Assembly: GCA_018105865.1 (NCBI GenBank)
Contig: CM030836.1
Coordinates: 6,947,192-7,011,191 of the forward strand
DNA: 64,000 nt
Source: Metaphire vulgaris
Taxonomy: Eukaryota; Annelida; Clitellata; Crassiclitellata; Megascolecidae
Reading direction: 5' to 3'
Under the pieces are notes generated by a model, which saw only the letters and a list, made by a program, of their open reading frames with translations, did not search any database and was not told the origin of the DNA. The number at the start of each line of letters is the position of its first letter. The first letter of the stretch is position 1. A program made the translations under genes and the position numbers. Shown here piece by piece: positions 8,835 to 18,900 of the stretch.

Positions 8835-10784
8835 TTAAGCGCATAGTTCGCAAATATACGCTGGGCTTTCAGTTCCAGCACAGGTAATGTGCGCCCACAA
8901 CAAACATGAACGACATTGGATCCATGGTTCTTTTGAATCACGGTATATTTCGTTGCAGTAGAGACAGGACACATCATCATCCTCTTCGGCTTGCATTTGG
9001 TCTCCAATTATTAATTTCGATTGTGCTTTTGAAGGTTGCTTTTTTCCAGACATGAGTTTTTGTTTTTGTTTTTGTTTTGAAGCCCCAAAGGTGTGTTTCT
9101 GCTTTTTATTTATAGTTCCTGCGGAGATTTTCTGCGGTTTTTTTGAGTTTTGCTTTATTGCTCTAGACGACAGTTTAAGCTCAAGCTCATTTTTATAGGG
9201 ACTACTTGTTAGAATTGTAGTGCTTCCTTTTTTCGTGTTTTTTCTTTGAGACTGGTCTCTTTTTTTAGGTAGCGGGGATATTTCAAATGGACCAATGGAC
9301 CTTCTAAACTCTATCTCCTCCTGATCCTTTCCACATTTACCTGGCTCTCGCTTCCCACTTATCACTTCTGAAGACCTAAAGCTATCTTCAGCACAAGGAA
9401 TCTTATCACTCAACGTTACTGTTCTAGGTTCTGTATTTGCAGAAGATGATGTTTCCAGATTGTCCCCTATTAATGTGTTCGGCTTCGTAAAGTTCAAAGA
9501 AATTGAAGTCTCCGCTGTTCCAGAACTCTGTTCAGTTGGATTTGCCTGCAGGGGCACATCTGTTGTACTAGCTGGTGCAAAGTCACACTCCTCAAATGCA
9601 TCACGATTAACTGGACATATTCCTGTTGCTCTGAATCCATTTATTGCAACTAGGGTAGTTGAACTTCTCACATATGCTTTGCCAAAAATCTCTCCCAACT
9701 GAAATACTGTGATTATTCTTCCAGGATTTTGTCTGAGCCATTTTTCACACTCTTGGTCATAATATGTGCTTAAGGGCTTCATAAAGGCAACATCAAGTGG
9801 CTGCAATTTATGGCTACAGTGAGGCGGAAGACACAACAAAGTTACACCATGGTTTCTGGCTAAATCTATGACTTCAAGATTATTTGTATGAGTAGAATGC
9901 CCATCCAATATTAAAAGACATGGGTTATTCACTGAAGCGGCACTATGCTTCAAGAAGTGATTGAACCACTCCACAAATATTTCCATTTGCATCCACCCAC
10001 TTGGGTGGCAAGAATAACTGCTGTCAGGTGGCATTCCATTCATAAGCTCCAATTTCATTCTCAGTCTTGGAAAAATGACAAGGGGTGGAATGAAATTCCC
10101 GCTTGCATTCATGCAGATAACAGCAGTGCACAATTTTCCTCTTTCTGCTGATGTAATACATCCAACTTGACGTCTTCCTCTCATTGCTACAACCTTAGAA
10201 GGAATGCCTTGCACGAGGGTGAGCCCAGTTTCATCAACATTGTATATTCGAGAAGCCGGAAATTTATTCTTATCTTGTAATCTTTCAAGAAGGTCAAAAA
10301 ACTTTCCAACGTTAACCTTATTAAAGGACATTGCTCTTGCTACGGATGTTGCTTCTGGGGTTCTAATTGACAGATTTTTGTGTCTTGTCAAGAAGCCTTT
10401 CATCCAGTCTTTTCCAGCACTCTTCTTTGTGGAATTAAAATTGTGCTTTATGTTGTTTTTCTCCGCAAGTTGGTATGCAAGTCTTCGAACATCTGCTTGA
10501 GTCAATCCAAAAAACATAGATTCCATTGTTATTAAATACTGTTCAAGTTCCTTTTCCAGGTCATCAGAAAATGTTGGACGATGCCCTCCAAGAACTTTTT
10601 TTGATCCAGTCGCAAATTTGTTGTTGTGTCTTGCTCGACGACGAAGAGTAGTTAAAGGGATTCCATATGTCTTGCTAGCCTTAAGAATTCCCATCTTTCC
10701 ACTGTTGATATCCAACAATGCATTCTCCATTACTTTTGGTTCCCAATTTTGTCTGCTGGTTTTACGTACGTATGTCCTGACCAT
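8835..10784 (-). CDS. Pogo-like (Tigger/jerky-type) transposase with C-terminal PHD finger
   Basis: 649 codons, uninterrupted. Residues about 10-55 form a psq/CENP-B-type helix-turn-helix (GILKASKTYGIPLTTLRRR). Residues about 70-150 form the second, Tc5/CENP-B-type DNA-binding domain. The DDE_1 catalytic domain spans about 165-400, with Asp184 in YNVDETGL, Asp294 in LILDGHSTH and Asp331 in LQPLDVAF, giving a DD36D triad typical of pogo rather than DDE of Tc1. Residues about 410-600 are a Ser/Lys-rich tail with basic KKRDQSQRK and QKQKQKQK patches that may act as nuclear localisation signals. Residues about 607-648 carry a Cys4-His-Cys3 PHD-type zinc finger (CLYC, CRSC, H, C, CELC). The protein cuts and pastes the element at TA sites; the PHD finger may read chromatin, which is inference. 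A domesticated gene is the alternative, but the intact TIRs argue for a transposon. Confidence 0.93.
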   Translation of the reverse strand: MVRTYVRKTSRQNWEPKVMENALLDINSGKMGILKASKTYGIPLTTLRRRARHNNKFATGSKKVLGGHRPTFSDDLEKELEQYLITMESMFFGLTQADVRRLAYQLAEKNNIKHNFNSTKKSAGKDWMKGFLTRHKNLSIRTPEATSVARAMSFNKVNVGKFFDLLERLQDKNKFPASRIYNVDETGLTLVQGIPSKVVAMRGRRQVGCITSAERGKLCTAVICMNASGNFIPPLVIFPRLRMKLELMNGMPPDSSYSCHPSGWMQMEIFVEWFNHFLKHSAASVNNPCLLILDGHSTHTNNLEVIDLARNHGVTLLCLPPHCSHKLQPLDVAFMKPLSTYYDQECEKWLRQNPGRIITVFQLGEIFGKAYVRSSTTLVAINGFRATGICPVNRDAFEECDFAPASTTDVPLQANPTEQSSGTAETSISLNFTKPNTLIGDNLETSSSANTEPRTVTLSDKIPCAEDSFRSSEVISGKREPGKCGKDQEEIEFRRSIGPFEISPLPKKRDQSQRKNTKKGSTTILTSSPYKNELELKLSSRAIKQNSKKPQKISAGTINKKQKHTFGASKQKQKQKLMSGKKQPSKAQSKLIIGDQMQAEEDDDVSCLYCNEIYRDSKEPWIQCRSCLLWAHITCAGTESPAYICELCA

Positions 10785-10878
10785 GTTTGCAGCTTAAAAG
10801 AATAACATTTTTTTTTAAATATGATACATTCTCGAGAAAATCAAATAAAGAAGCAGCAGCTTTGATAAACTTAAAAGT

Positions 10879-11008
10879 TAGCATGATTTAAAATGGCTTA
10901 GAAGGCATTACTGCCTGTGTGAAAGCCACTAGAGGCACTAACAAGGCTTGAACCCGTTCCGTCAGCCTGACGCTCCAGCACGTAACCCACTCTGCCATCT
11001 TCCACCAC
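10879..11008 (-). repeat. tRNA-derived SINE (family 1) inside the pogo element
   Basis: Minus strand: a tRNA-like head with A-box-like TGGCAGAGTGGG and B-box-like GGGTTCAAGCC, followed by a body with CTCTAGTGGCTTTCACACAG and GGCAGTAATGCC and ending near TTTAAATCATGCTA. A second copy lies on the plus strand at 24859-24988, with fragments at 11946-11985 and 40797-40843, so this is a dispersed family. It lies directly downstream of the tRNA-Leu gene, in the same orientation. Confidence 0.8.
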
Positions 11009-11035
11009 CAAAAATTTTTTATACGAAAAATTTTG

Positions 11036-11117
11036 TGGCAGCGGTGGGGTTCGAACCCACGCCCCCGCAGAGACTGGTGCCTTAAACCAGCGCCTTAGAC
11101 CGCTCGGCCACGTTACC
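11036..11117 (-). tRNA. tRNA-Leu (anticodon UAA)
   Basis: On the minus strand an 82-nt type II tRNA folds with D arm, anticodon stem-loop CTGGTTTAAGGCACCAG (anticodon TAA), a short variable arm and a T arm with GGTTCGAACCC. The A box is TGGCCGAGCGG and the B box GGTTCGAACCC, both near consensus. The acceptor stem pairs GGTAACG with CGCTGCC and has one A-C mismatch where related genes usually have a G-C pair. A run of T lies a few bases downstream (complement of 11024-11030), a normal Pol III terminator. It decodes UUA leucine codons. It sits inside the right part of the pogo-like transposon, so the copy is probably mobile; it may be functional or a recent pseudogene. Confidence 0.88.
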
Positions 11118-11698
11118 GTTCATGCTTGTTAATACAAAGGCGCTATATAATTATATAATTTTAATGCTTTTAATTCACTAAATAATAAATACGTCATATT
11201 CTATTGAGGTGTCACACGCAAGAATAAACAATTTAGAATATTGCCTCAATTAAACAATGAGCGGAATGAACGGGGCAAAATGGATCAGTGGTCCATTATG
11301 CCTCCGATATGCATGATCCATTTTGCCCCCATGGCTGAGTTTTTTTTCTAGCCGCCATTTTTACTGATCGCTCGTGATTTATTTTAATAGTTAGGGCACT
11401 AAAGTAAAGATATTTAGCACCTAAAACTTAATGAAAGTTCGTCAAAAACGTGACTTCTATTTTTTGCAAGAAATGCCAATCATAGAGTGAAGCCTCACCT
11501 TACATCAAATCTTCTAAAAACCGTAATTTTGTCTAAAATTCCGCAGGTCCGTTGTTTAAGCGACAAGTGTAAGTCAGCAACTTCTCCTAGCTATATTCTA
11601 CAATTATGATTGGCCAGCTTCATTAATGCAACAGCCAATCCCAGTGGGGGACTACCGATCCGTTTTGCCTCAGTGATCCATTTTGCCCCGCCTTCCCC

Positions 11699-12093
11699 TA
11701 CTACAGAGGCAAATTTACTCTCCCCTCCCCACCCTTTTTCAAAATTCGGGGTGTATTCACCTTCTCCTCCTTTGCCCTCCAGCAAATCTTCAACATCCTC
11801 TTATTTCTTTTCACGATCTTCTCTTGCCCCGAGGGATCTAATTTCCCCTCGTAAAATCATCCTCTCTGCGTCTCTAAATTCTTGCTCCCCGTTGTCTGCC
11901 TTCGTCCAGTCACTCCCCAGGGGTCTCGTCTCGTCTCAGTCGATTCGGCAGTAATGCTCCTAAACTACTTTAAATTAAATCATGCAAGTATGTTGAATAC
12001 ACGGAGGAGCGTGAACAGGGATAAATTTTCCCCCCGGCGCTCAGAAGAAGGCGCCAAATTCATCATATACATTTTCATAGATGTATCAGGGAT
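11699..12093. other. Pyrimidine-rich spacer with a SINE fragment
   Basis: The plus strand is rich in C and T up to about 11940, with no plausible gene. 11946-11985 is a plus-strand fragment of SINE family 1 (GGCAGTAATGCTCCTAA and an AAATCATGC end). Nothing else recognised. Confidence 0.4.
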
Positions 12094-12315
12094 CAGCGGC
12101 GTAGCCAGGATTTTCAGAAAGGGGAGTCTGGTTTCAGGCGCTGACAAGCAAAAAGGTCGTCACCTCTTACGCCATTACTTACATATTCAATAGCCAAAGG
12201 GGTTTCACCCCTAAAATCGCGTCCCAAAATTTTAAAAATGTATAGAAACTCCTTTAAAAATTTGTTTTCGGCAGCCAAGGGGGTTTAACCCTCAACCCCC
12301 TTGGCTACGCCACTG
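12094..12315. mobile_element. hAT-type MITE
   Basis: Ends CAGCGGCGTAGCCAGG and CCTTGGCTACGCCACTG are inverted repeats with one or two mismatches. They are flanked by TCAGGGAT (12086-12093) and TTAGGGAT (12316-12323), an 8-bp duplication matching at 7 of 8 bases. Too short (222 bp) to code for transposase. Confidence 0.8.
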
Positions 12316-12690
12316 TTAGGGATGGCTATTTTACGTAACTATGAAGCGACGAAAATAGCGGACGACCTTTTTCTTTTTTTGCTCGTCAGCATTTAAAAAA
12401 AGATTCATAGTTGAGGGCAGCACTGGTACATCTTGCCTTCGGGTGCCAGATAGGCCCCTACCTTCGCTATGCTATTGAGCGTCGAGCTGGAGGTCTTTGA
12501 GTCCGACTGAAGTTGTGTGTGAAGCGAGAGCGAAGATTTGTTTAAGCGCCGAGCAGTAATTATCCTGCTCATGATCTGCTTTGGTCTCCACGAGCTTTAA
12601 ATTGTAATGCATATCGCACGAGACACGAACGACAATATTACAAAACAAATTTGCTACGGGTCGACATACGCCTGCCAATATGCTTTGAAC

Positions 12691-12841
12691 CAGTGTTGGA
12701 GCTGTGAAATTTGAGCGGGGGTTGAGGACTGAAATTCAATGAATGACAGGAACTGCATGTACCCGATATGCAATTTTTGGGAGGGTTGCAAAGTTAGCTG
12801 GGGGGTTCAAACCTCCCCTTCCCCCGGCAACTCCAACCCTG
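12691..12841. mobile_element. hAT-type MITE
   Basis: 151 bp with ends CAGTGTTGGAGCTG and CAACTCCAACCCTG as inverted repeats. Flanked by CTTTGAAC (12683-12690) and ATTTGAAC (12842-12849), 7 of 8 bases identical. The interior is G/C-rich with an AAACCTCCCC stretch and no coding potential. Confidence 0.75.
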
Positions 12842-13132
12842 ATTTGAACCCTCTACAACGCACACGGGTAAAGTTGAGCAAATACAGCAACATTTTGGCT
12901 TATTGAAGTTATTGTTGATGCTAACAATCTCGCAAGCAGTGACAATAAATATCGGATTTCTTCCACATCCTTTCAAGTTTCAACTAGCTATTGCCATTTC
13001 AATTAAATTTTACGAACAAATAACTGTAAAATGGGTTTTTCTAAAATAATACTTATAACATCAATATTCTAAGTTTGACATTTTTATTGTCACCCTAAAA
13101 CAAATATTGGATTAAAAGCTGCACCACTCTTC

Positions 13133-14774
13133 CAGTGATATTTTACTGAACGGTAACGGAAATTAGAACTGAAATTAAAGGAATCCGTTAACGAAAACGA
13201 GAAGTAAAATTAGGAATTTTTTAAAGAACGGTAACTGAAATAGAAATGAAATCACCCAATAAAAATAGAAATCGGAACTGAAATAGAAATTTTGTATGAA
13301 CTGAATTTAACTACCCATAATTTAAAATGGCGTCAATTTGCTTAGGTTGTGTGATATTTGGCACGCCATATAATAAGGCTGTTCGTGAGTGTGTGTGTGT
13401 GTCTGCGTGTGTGTCAAAAGTTCAGCATCAATTGACCAAGGGTGATATGGCAGCCCTTACTCTGAGTCATTCCTACCCCACACATACAGTCAAATATGTG
13501 CCTGTCTGGGAGGGGGTGACTCGGTCACCACTGAGCTATCACATTCTAGCCACGAGACGGCACATGGGCCTCTGCCTTGATAAATACCATTTCGGTGTCT
13601 GTATCAGAAAACTTAAGCGAGTGCTGCTTCGTTGATTTAACGTCGGCGTTAACTTAATAGCAACAGTTGTTACAAGATGAGTTTAGCTAAACTGTTGGCT
13701 GGAAGAAAGCGAGATAGCCCAGTTTGGGATTATTTTATATATGACGAGAAAGCGGACAAATCTCTTTGTCACGTTCAAGTTGATAAAAGCAGCGACGGAA
13801 TTTGTGGAGTGAAGCTGTCGGGGGAAAAAATTCGAGCAACCTGGTTGCACATCTACAGCGTGTACATAAAGATGTTTATGCACTTTGTACGGAAAAGGAA
13901 AAGCAGCGACAAGTATCGAAAAACGCTATTCCATTAAAGCGCAAGGCCTTGGTGATAACCATGGTATCTGCAATCAGACCATCAGTGAATGCTTCTTCCA
14001 GCGTCGAATTATATCATGGCCAAGTGATTCAATCGAGAATCGTCAGCACCAGGACAGTGTGATAGGCATGTTAGTGGCCACGGGCTATCCAGTAACAATG
14101 CTAGATCAGCCTTCTTTTCGTCACATGATTCACACTTTGGATGCAAAGTTCAATCTTCCAGGTTATTTATTATTACTTATAGCATCATAATTATGTACCG
14201 GTAAATGCTTCTGTATCTAAAACTTCGACCACCACTGACAACGGATTACGGACTATGGATTTACCTAGATTGAGCGATCGTGAATAAGCTGGTGCACTGC
14301 GCTAAGCTTGTGGGCAGCGCTATAGAAATTTCATGTTTTCTTACTTACTTCTTATTTACTAACCTGATTAATGATTAGTTGACTAACTTGACTTAACATT
14401 AGACGATGAGGCCCATCGAAAATTGGGGTACCGGGGGTGCAGCTGCAACCCCTGGAAAAACTTACGGGGTGCACTGTACCCCTGGAAGGCAAAAGGCTAT
14501 GGCTGGAGTTCACCCCCTTGCGTCGGATTCATAAGGGGGAACAGCTAAAGACATATAAATTTACCAAATACAAAACCTGATGTCAATTACTAGAAGTAAA
14601 ATTAGAAATTAAACTGAAAATATTTAAGCTAGAACGGAAATTATTTTAGAACTGAAATTAGAACTGAAATAGGAATTATTTCCTGAAGTATAACTGAAAT
14701 AGAAATGAAATTAAGGCCTAAAATAAGAATGAAAATTAGAATTAACAATTATTTTTAGAACTGAAATATCACTG
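13133..14774 (+). mobile_element. Degenerate hAT transposon with BED-finger transposase remnant
   Basis: Starts CAGTGATATTTTACTG and ends AAATATCACTG, giving an 11-bp perfect terminal inverted repeat. Both subterminal zones (13140-13310 and 14580-14770) are packed with the word GAACTGAAAT and variants, the kind of repeated motif hAT transposases bind. ACTCTTC lies next to the left end and again 3 bases beyond the right end, so a target duplication is likely but offset. A short plus-strand transposase remnant lies at 13677-14190. With most of the transposase missing, this copy is non-autonomous. Confidence 0.7.
13677..14190 (+). pseudogene. hAT transposase N-terminal remnant (BED zinc finger), frame-broken
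   Basis: From ATG 13677: SPVWDYFIYDEKADKSLCHV begins a BED-type zinc finger (Trp/Tyr-Phe then Cys). The second Cys (GICGV) follows, then the frame changes near 13825, in a run of A. The neighbouring frame continues NLVAHLQRVH, the His-x-His part. A third frame (from about 13950) carries QDSVIGMLVATGYPVTMLDQPSFRHMI, which matches the segment before the catalytic domain in hAT transposases. The catalytic domain and dimerisation region are absent, so no functional enzyme is expected. Confidence 0.75.
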
Positions 14775-15097
14775 CTGACTCTTCTATTAAACAATCAGTC
14801 AATCACTCAGAGAATTATATTTAACACAACGAATATGCAATATTTAAAGGTCGACCAAAGTCTAATTTATTATATATCCAACATTAATTTTACACCATAA
14901 CTCTAGGCCTAATGTTATCTAATTCACAATGCAAAATATAAGACAGGAATATATGGCAAACTGAACAAAAAGGAATGCTCTCAGCGAAGGCATGTAATTT
15001 CAGCCTCTTACATGATCGATTTGAAACCAATCATATGTACATAAACTGTCCTGATTTGACTTAAGCCAGTGCTTGGAGTGGGTTGATGTGTCACAAC

Positions 15098-15307
15098 CAG
15101 GGCTTTTTTGTGAAAAAATATTTTCCGGAACACAATAGTTGGAAGTCAATTGTCAACATGACATAGTGGCCAAACAGTACTATAGCGGTTCTAATTTTTC
15201 TATTTATGAATTTAATGTTGCCAAAAAACCAGTCTTCGGATTTTCCGGAACGCCGTTCATATTTTTCGGAATGCCATTCCGCCTCGTTCCGGTACAAAAA
15301 AGCACTG
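15098..15307. mobile_element. hAT-type MITE
   Basis: 210 bp. Ends CAGGGCTTTTTTGT and ACAAAAAAGCACTG are inverted repeats. Flanked by GTCACAAC (15090-15097) and GTCACATC (15308-15315), 7 of 8 identical. The interior contains several copies of TTCCGGAA. Confidence 0.75.
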
Positions 15308-15618
15308 GTCACATCACTCACTTGACCGGGGTTCCAATCAAACATCAATTATTCTAAATACAGTAATGTCATTCAATGCCTGATGTTTCTATATATCAGG
15401 TCTTAGATGTTGTAACAAGAATCAAAAACCATATCCAGTTCATTGCATGAAAAGACAACTGTATTTGTCCATATTACATGTATAGCACTAAAAGCAGTCA
15501 AGGAAAGGCCGGATTTTAGCTGCAAAAGGGACCAGTAATCCACTTCTAAAGCACACTTGTGTACATAAAGCGCTCTTGACTTTAGCTTCAGTTATGTTAC
15601 TGTGCTATCTACAGTGTC

Positions 15619-15621
15619 ATA

Positions 15622-15655
<34 letters not shown>
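15619..15655. repeat. (TAA)n microsatellite
   Basis: About twelve uninterrupted AAT/TAA units about 320 bases downstream of the LRRC45 stop codon. 15308-15973 otherwise holds no recognised gene or element. Confidence 0.9.
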
Positions 15656-15659
<4 letters not shown>

Positions 15660-15973
15660 GTGGCCAGGTTCCATGACTGCAAGGTGACTAAAGCAGAATG
15701 AACTTTCATTAAGGGAAATGGGAGGCATGGAGGGACTGATTGGGAACGGATGATGATTACTGACTTCAAGTTCTGACAAAAATCATGAATGGAATTAGAT
15801 AAACTATCTCAGTCATCAAATGGCTTATCTTCAGTCATGAAACTGACAAAAATAGCATCACCATATGTCATTTGACACCACAAAATTTGACATTTTCTGC
15901 TTCATAGTACATAACTTATTATAAAGAATAAAAAACTGATTGGTACCATCTCAAACTTGCGCTAGAATTGATA

Positions 15974-18900
15974 TTAAGTAGCGTATGGTGACCGGCTGAT
16001 GTAGCTATGAACTGCAGTTTGTAGCATATTTGATCGCTGAAGATCAGCATCTCGCATCTGATGAATTTCCATGTCTCGCATTTTTAACTTGTCGGAAAGG
16101 TTGTGAATCTCTTGATCTTTGCTATCGACTGTAACACGGTGTTTTGACTGTAACTCTGGTCAAACAAACACAGACAAACTGTTTTAGTCAACATAACTTT
16201 TATATAATTTAACTGCTAATGTTGTCTTAAATAGTACAAGCAACTGTTTAAACAGAATAGCCAAATAGTTTCAAAGCAGTTGTTCAAAACTGTATTTAAA
16301 TAACAAAAAGCCAACCTAGTTAAACATTTTAAAAACACAGCTATTTAGATTTCATAGCTATGCCTTCATTTAATATACATGTACAACGTGAAATAGTTTT
16401 AGTATCCAAGTATATTGAATATAAATGTATACAAACAGAACAGTTTTGTCAATTTAAATTTCAATAATTATTATTAGTTTGTACTTATAACACTTGAGAT
16501 GCATAGTTAATTTGAAATGTTTTTTATCTATCACCTCAACCTGACTATTGACGTAGAGCTGCAATTATTTTAAATATTCAAATACAAAATAATTTTTAAA
16601 ACAGGATCTTCTCCAATTTAAATAGTTGTTAATAGTTAGTTGTAAATGGCTTTGACTATTGAAATAAAAGCCACTGATAGTTTAAAAGTATCAAAATACT
16701 ATTTCAACAGAGTACTATTTATTTAACCTGGTTATCAGTAAACCTGTACCTTTACATTTGAAACAACGTGTGTCATAAATAATAAAAAGTGGAGAAGACC
16801 ACTGATACAATCTTCATAAATTATCTTGCCTATGCTGTAGTTTATGCGGGTCATCTTTAGCATACATAACAAAATACACTTCTATGTTGTTTGTATAATA
16901 TACAAATATGCAAATAAATGAACATAAACATAATGATGTGCTAGCAATCATTATGTATTTACAAAATATTTCTTATATTAACCGGCAAGTTCCTTTTCAA
17001 GTGCTGATATTCTGTTGTAGAGCTCCTCTTTACTTTTGCGATCATTTTCCAGAGAAGTTATTCGGGCATTCAATTCCAGCTTAACCTTTCCTATCTCTTC
17101 CATCATTTCAGCATTTTTTCCAGACAACTCCTATGCACAAAGTGACAAATCAAAAGACTTATCAAAAGTATCTCAAAGCTTTTACAATAGAAAATAACAA
17201 GAAGAAATTACCTTGGACATCAAGACAAATTGGAAAATAATGGACAAATATTGACTTGTGACTGACACACACTTAAAATCTTCACATTTGCACTGCTAGG
17301 AGGGTGGCTTTCAAGCAATTTCATGCACCTGTAGGTGGTCCATTTACACACATTTTTACGTATTTTTCAAGTTTTGTGCTGCAGAAACATATATTTATTG
17401 TAATTTATATACAATTTATAGCCAAATAACTGCACAATTTTAGCAGTCAATGGACCTAAACACGAAAATCTTAAAAAAATCATAAAGTGTCTATATGGTG
17501 GTTATGTTTGATGGTTAATAACTTGTACTAGGAGAACATAATCAATAATCTGAATTTCTGAAATACCAATTTTATAAAGCTTTGAATGAAGAATCCACGG
17601 TGTATAACATTATTTAATTTTCAGACAATAAGCCAATATAGGCTCAATGAGAAGAAAATGTCCAATGGTGCTGTAAAAATTAACAAGAAGGTATTTAAAT
17701 TACTTTAATGACATAAGAGATAACAATGCAAGCAAATCTGTAGGGCTTAAACTGAATGGACCATTTTTGTTACCTGCTGTAGATCACTAATGCGGTGCTT
17801 GAAGGCTTCATTTTCAATTGAGATCTGTGAGTTTTTGCTTTGCAGATCGCCTATTTTCATAGACTGCGATGTAGACTGCAAATGCAGTTCATCGCGTGAT
17901 GCCTGCAACACACGTATCTTCTCTTCCAGAGCCAATCGCTTCTGCTCCTATAAACACATATCAAGCTTTCAGAATGGTTAATAAACAAGAGACCAAAACT
18001 AATATTAATGGTATAAAGAAACACGTATGAAATCAATATAATATCTAAAGTGTTGTTTATGATGCAGTGCAGCAAAAGCCGTGCATCACCCTCAGTGTTA
18101 CAATTTTTGCAAGCTACTATAGAATGCTGTAACTCAAAAATATTAAAGCGTAATTCATTTGTACCAATTGAAACCAAGTTTCATTGTTGCAACTGCTGCA
18201 ATTGTTTTGTTTGTGAAATTAAACTTGGCCACAATGGTGACAGAATGATGAATGGGAAAGAGAACATGTGTGGGAAAACGGGTGTGTGAATTTGGCAAGT
18301 GGGTGAGCAGTCAGAGGTGGGTAGGGTATGTGGGAGAGAATTTTTCACCTGAAAATGAAGGTGCAGCTCTAGACAGAAAACAGATTACCTGCATCATAGT
18401 AATGAACTTAACTTCATAACCCAACCAACAAATGATGCAACTATTTTTGAGCTGAGAGTACATATGAGAGAGGTTTTAGTCAACTACATGGCCAAAATTC
18501 TACAGCACTATAAACTGAAAGCAACTAACAAAATTAATAAATGACCTATAGAAATCTTCTACATTACAATTAATTACAATATGCAAATGCACAAAATTGT
18601 ACATTTATCAGTCAATCAATCAAGTTTATTTTTTATTTTATCCATTTTGATGATCAAAAAATTGTATTCATATAAAATTTTATACGAATTAGAACTGTTG
18701 AGCATATACCCAAGATAAAATGCCATAACATATACTGAATGAGATGGTAAATAAGAGAGAATTTCTTAAACTTTAGCAGTCAATATTTTCACACCTCTTC
18801 GTTTCGTATTCGCTGCTTTGCGTTTGCAATCTGCTCCTCAAGCTGGATTCGGTCGGCTGCAATGTTTGTCTTCTGGCGCGAAATCTCGTCCTCCAACTCC

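Larger units (their letters stand above)
8746..11692. repeat. Subterminal copies of the pogo TIR core
   Basis: The TIR core GGGGCAAAATGGATCA recurs in both orientations inside the element ends: left side near 8748-8764 (inverted) and 8769-8786 (direct, GGGGTAAAATGGAC), right side near 11274-11292 (direct), 11308-11326 (inverted) and 11657-11668 (inverted, one base changed) beside the TIR. These are likely extra transposase-binding sites. The span given covers the outermost copies; the transposase gene lies between the two groups. Confidence 0.7.
8565..11698 (-). mobile_element. Complete pogo/Tigger-like DNA transposon
   Basis: Terminal inverted repeats begin GGGGAAGGCGGGGCAAAA at 8565 and end with the reverse complement at 11698. 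About 27 bp match with one mismatch (ACGG versus ATGG). The dinucleotide TA flanks both ends (8563-8564 and 11699-11700), the expected target duplication for the Tc1/mariner/pogo superfamily. Inside is one uninterrupted transposase gene on the minus strand (10784-8835). Short copies of the TIR core CAAAATGGATCA/TGATCCATTTTG recur near both ends. The right part (10785-11698) also carries a tRNA-derived SINE and a tRNA-Leu gene. The intact ORF, TIRs and TSD suggest a recent, possibly autonomous copy. Confidence 0.92.

Noticed and set aside
12794..12976. Short minus-strand ORF overlapping a MITE
   Set aside because: Crosses the MITE border and its target duplication, so it cannot be an old gene; no domain.
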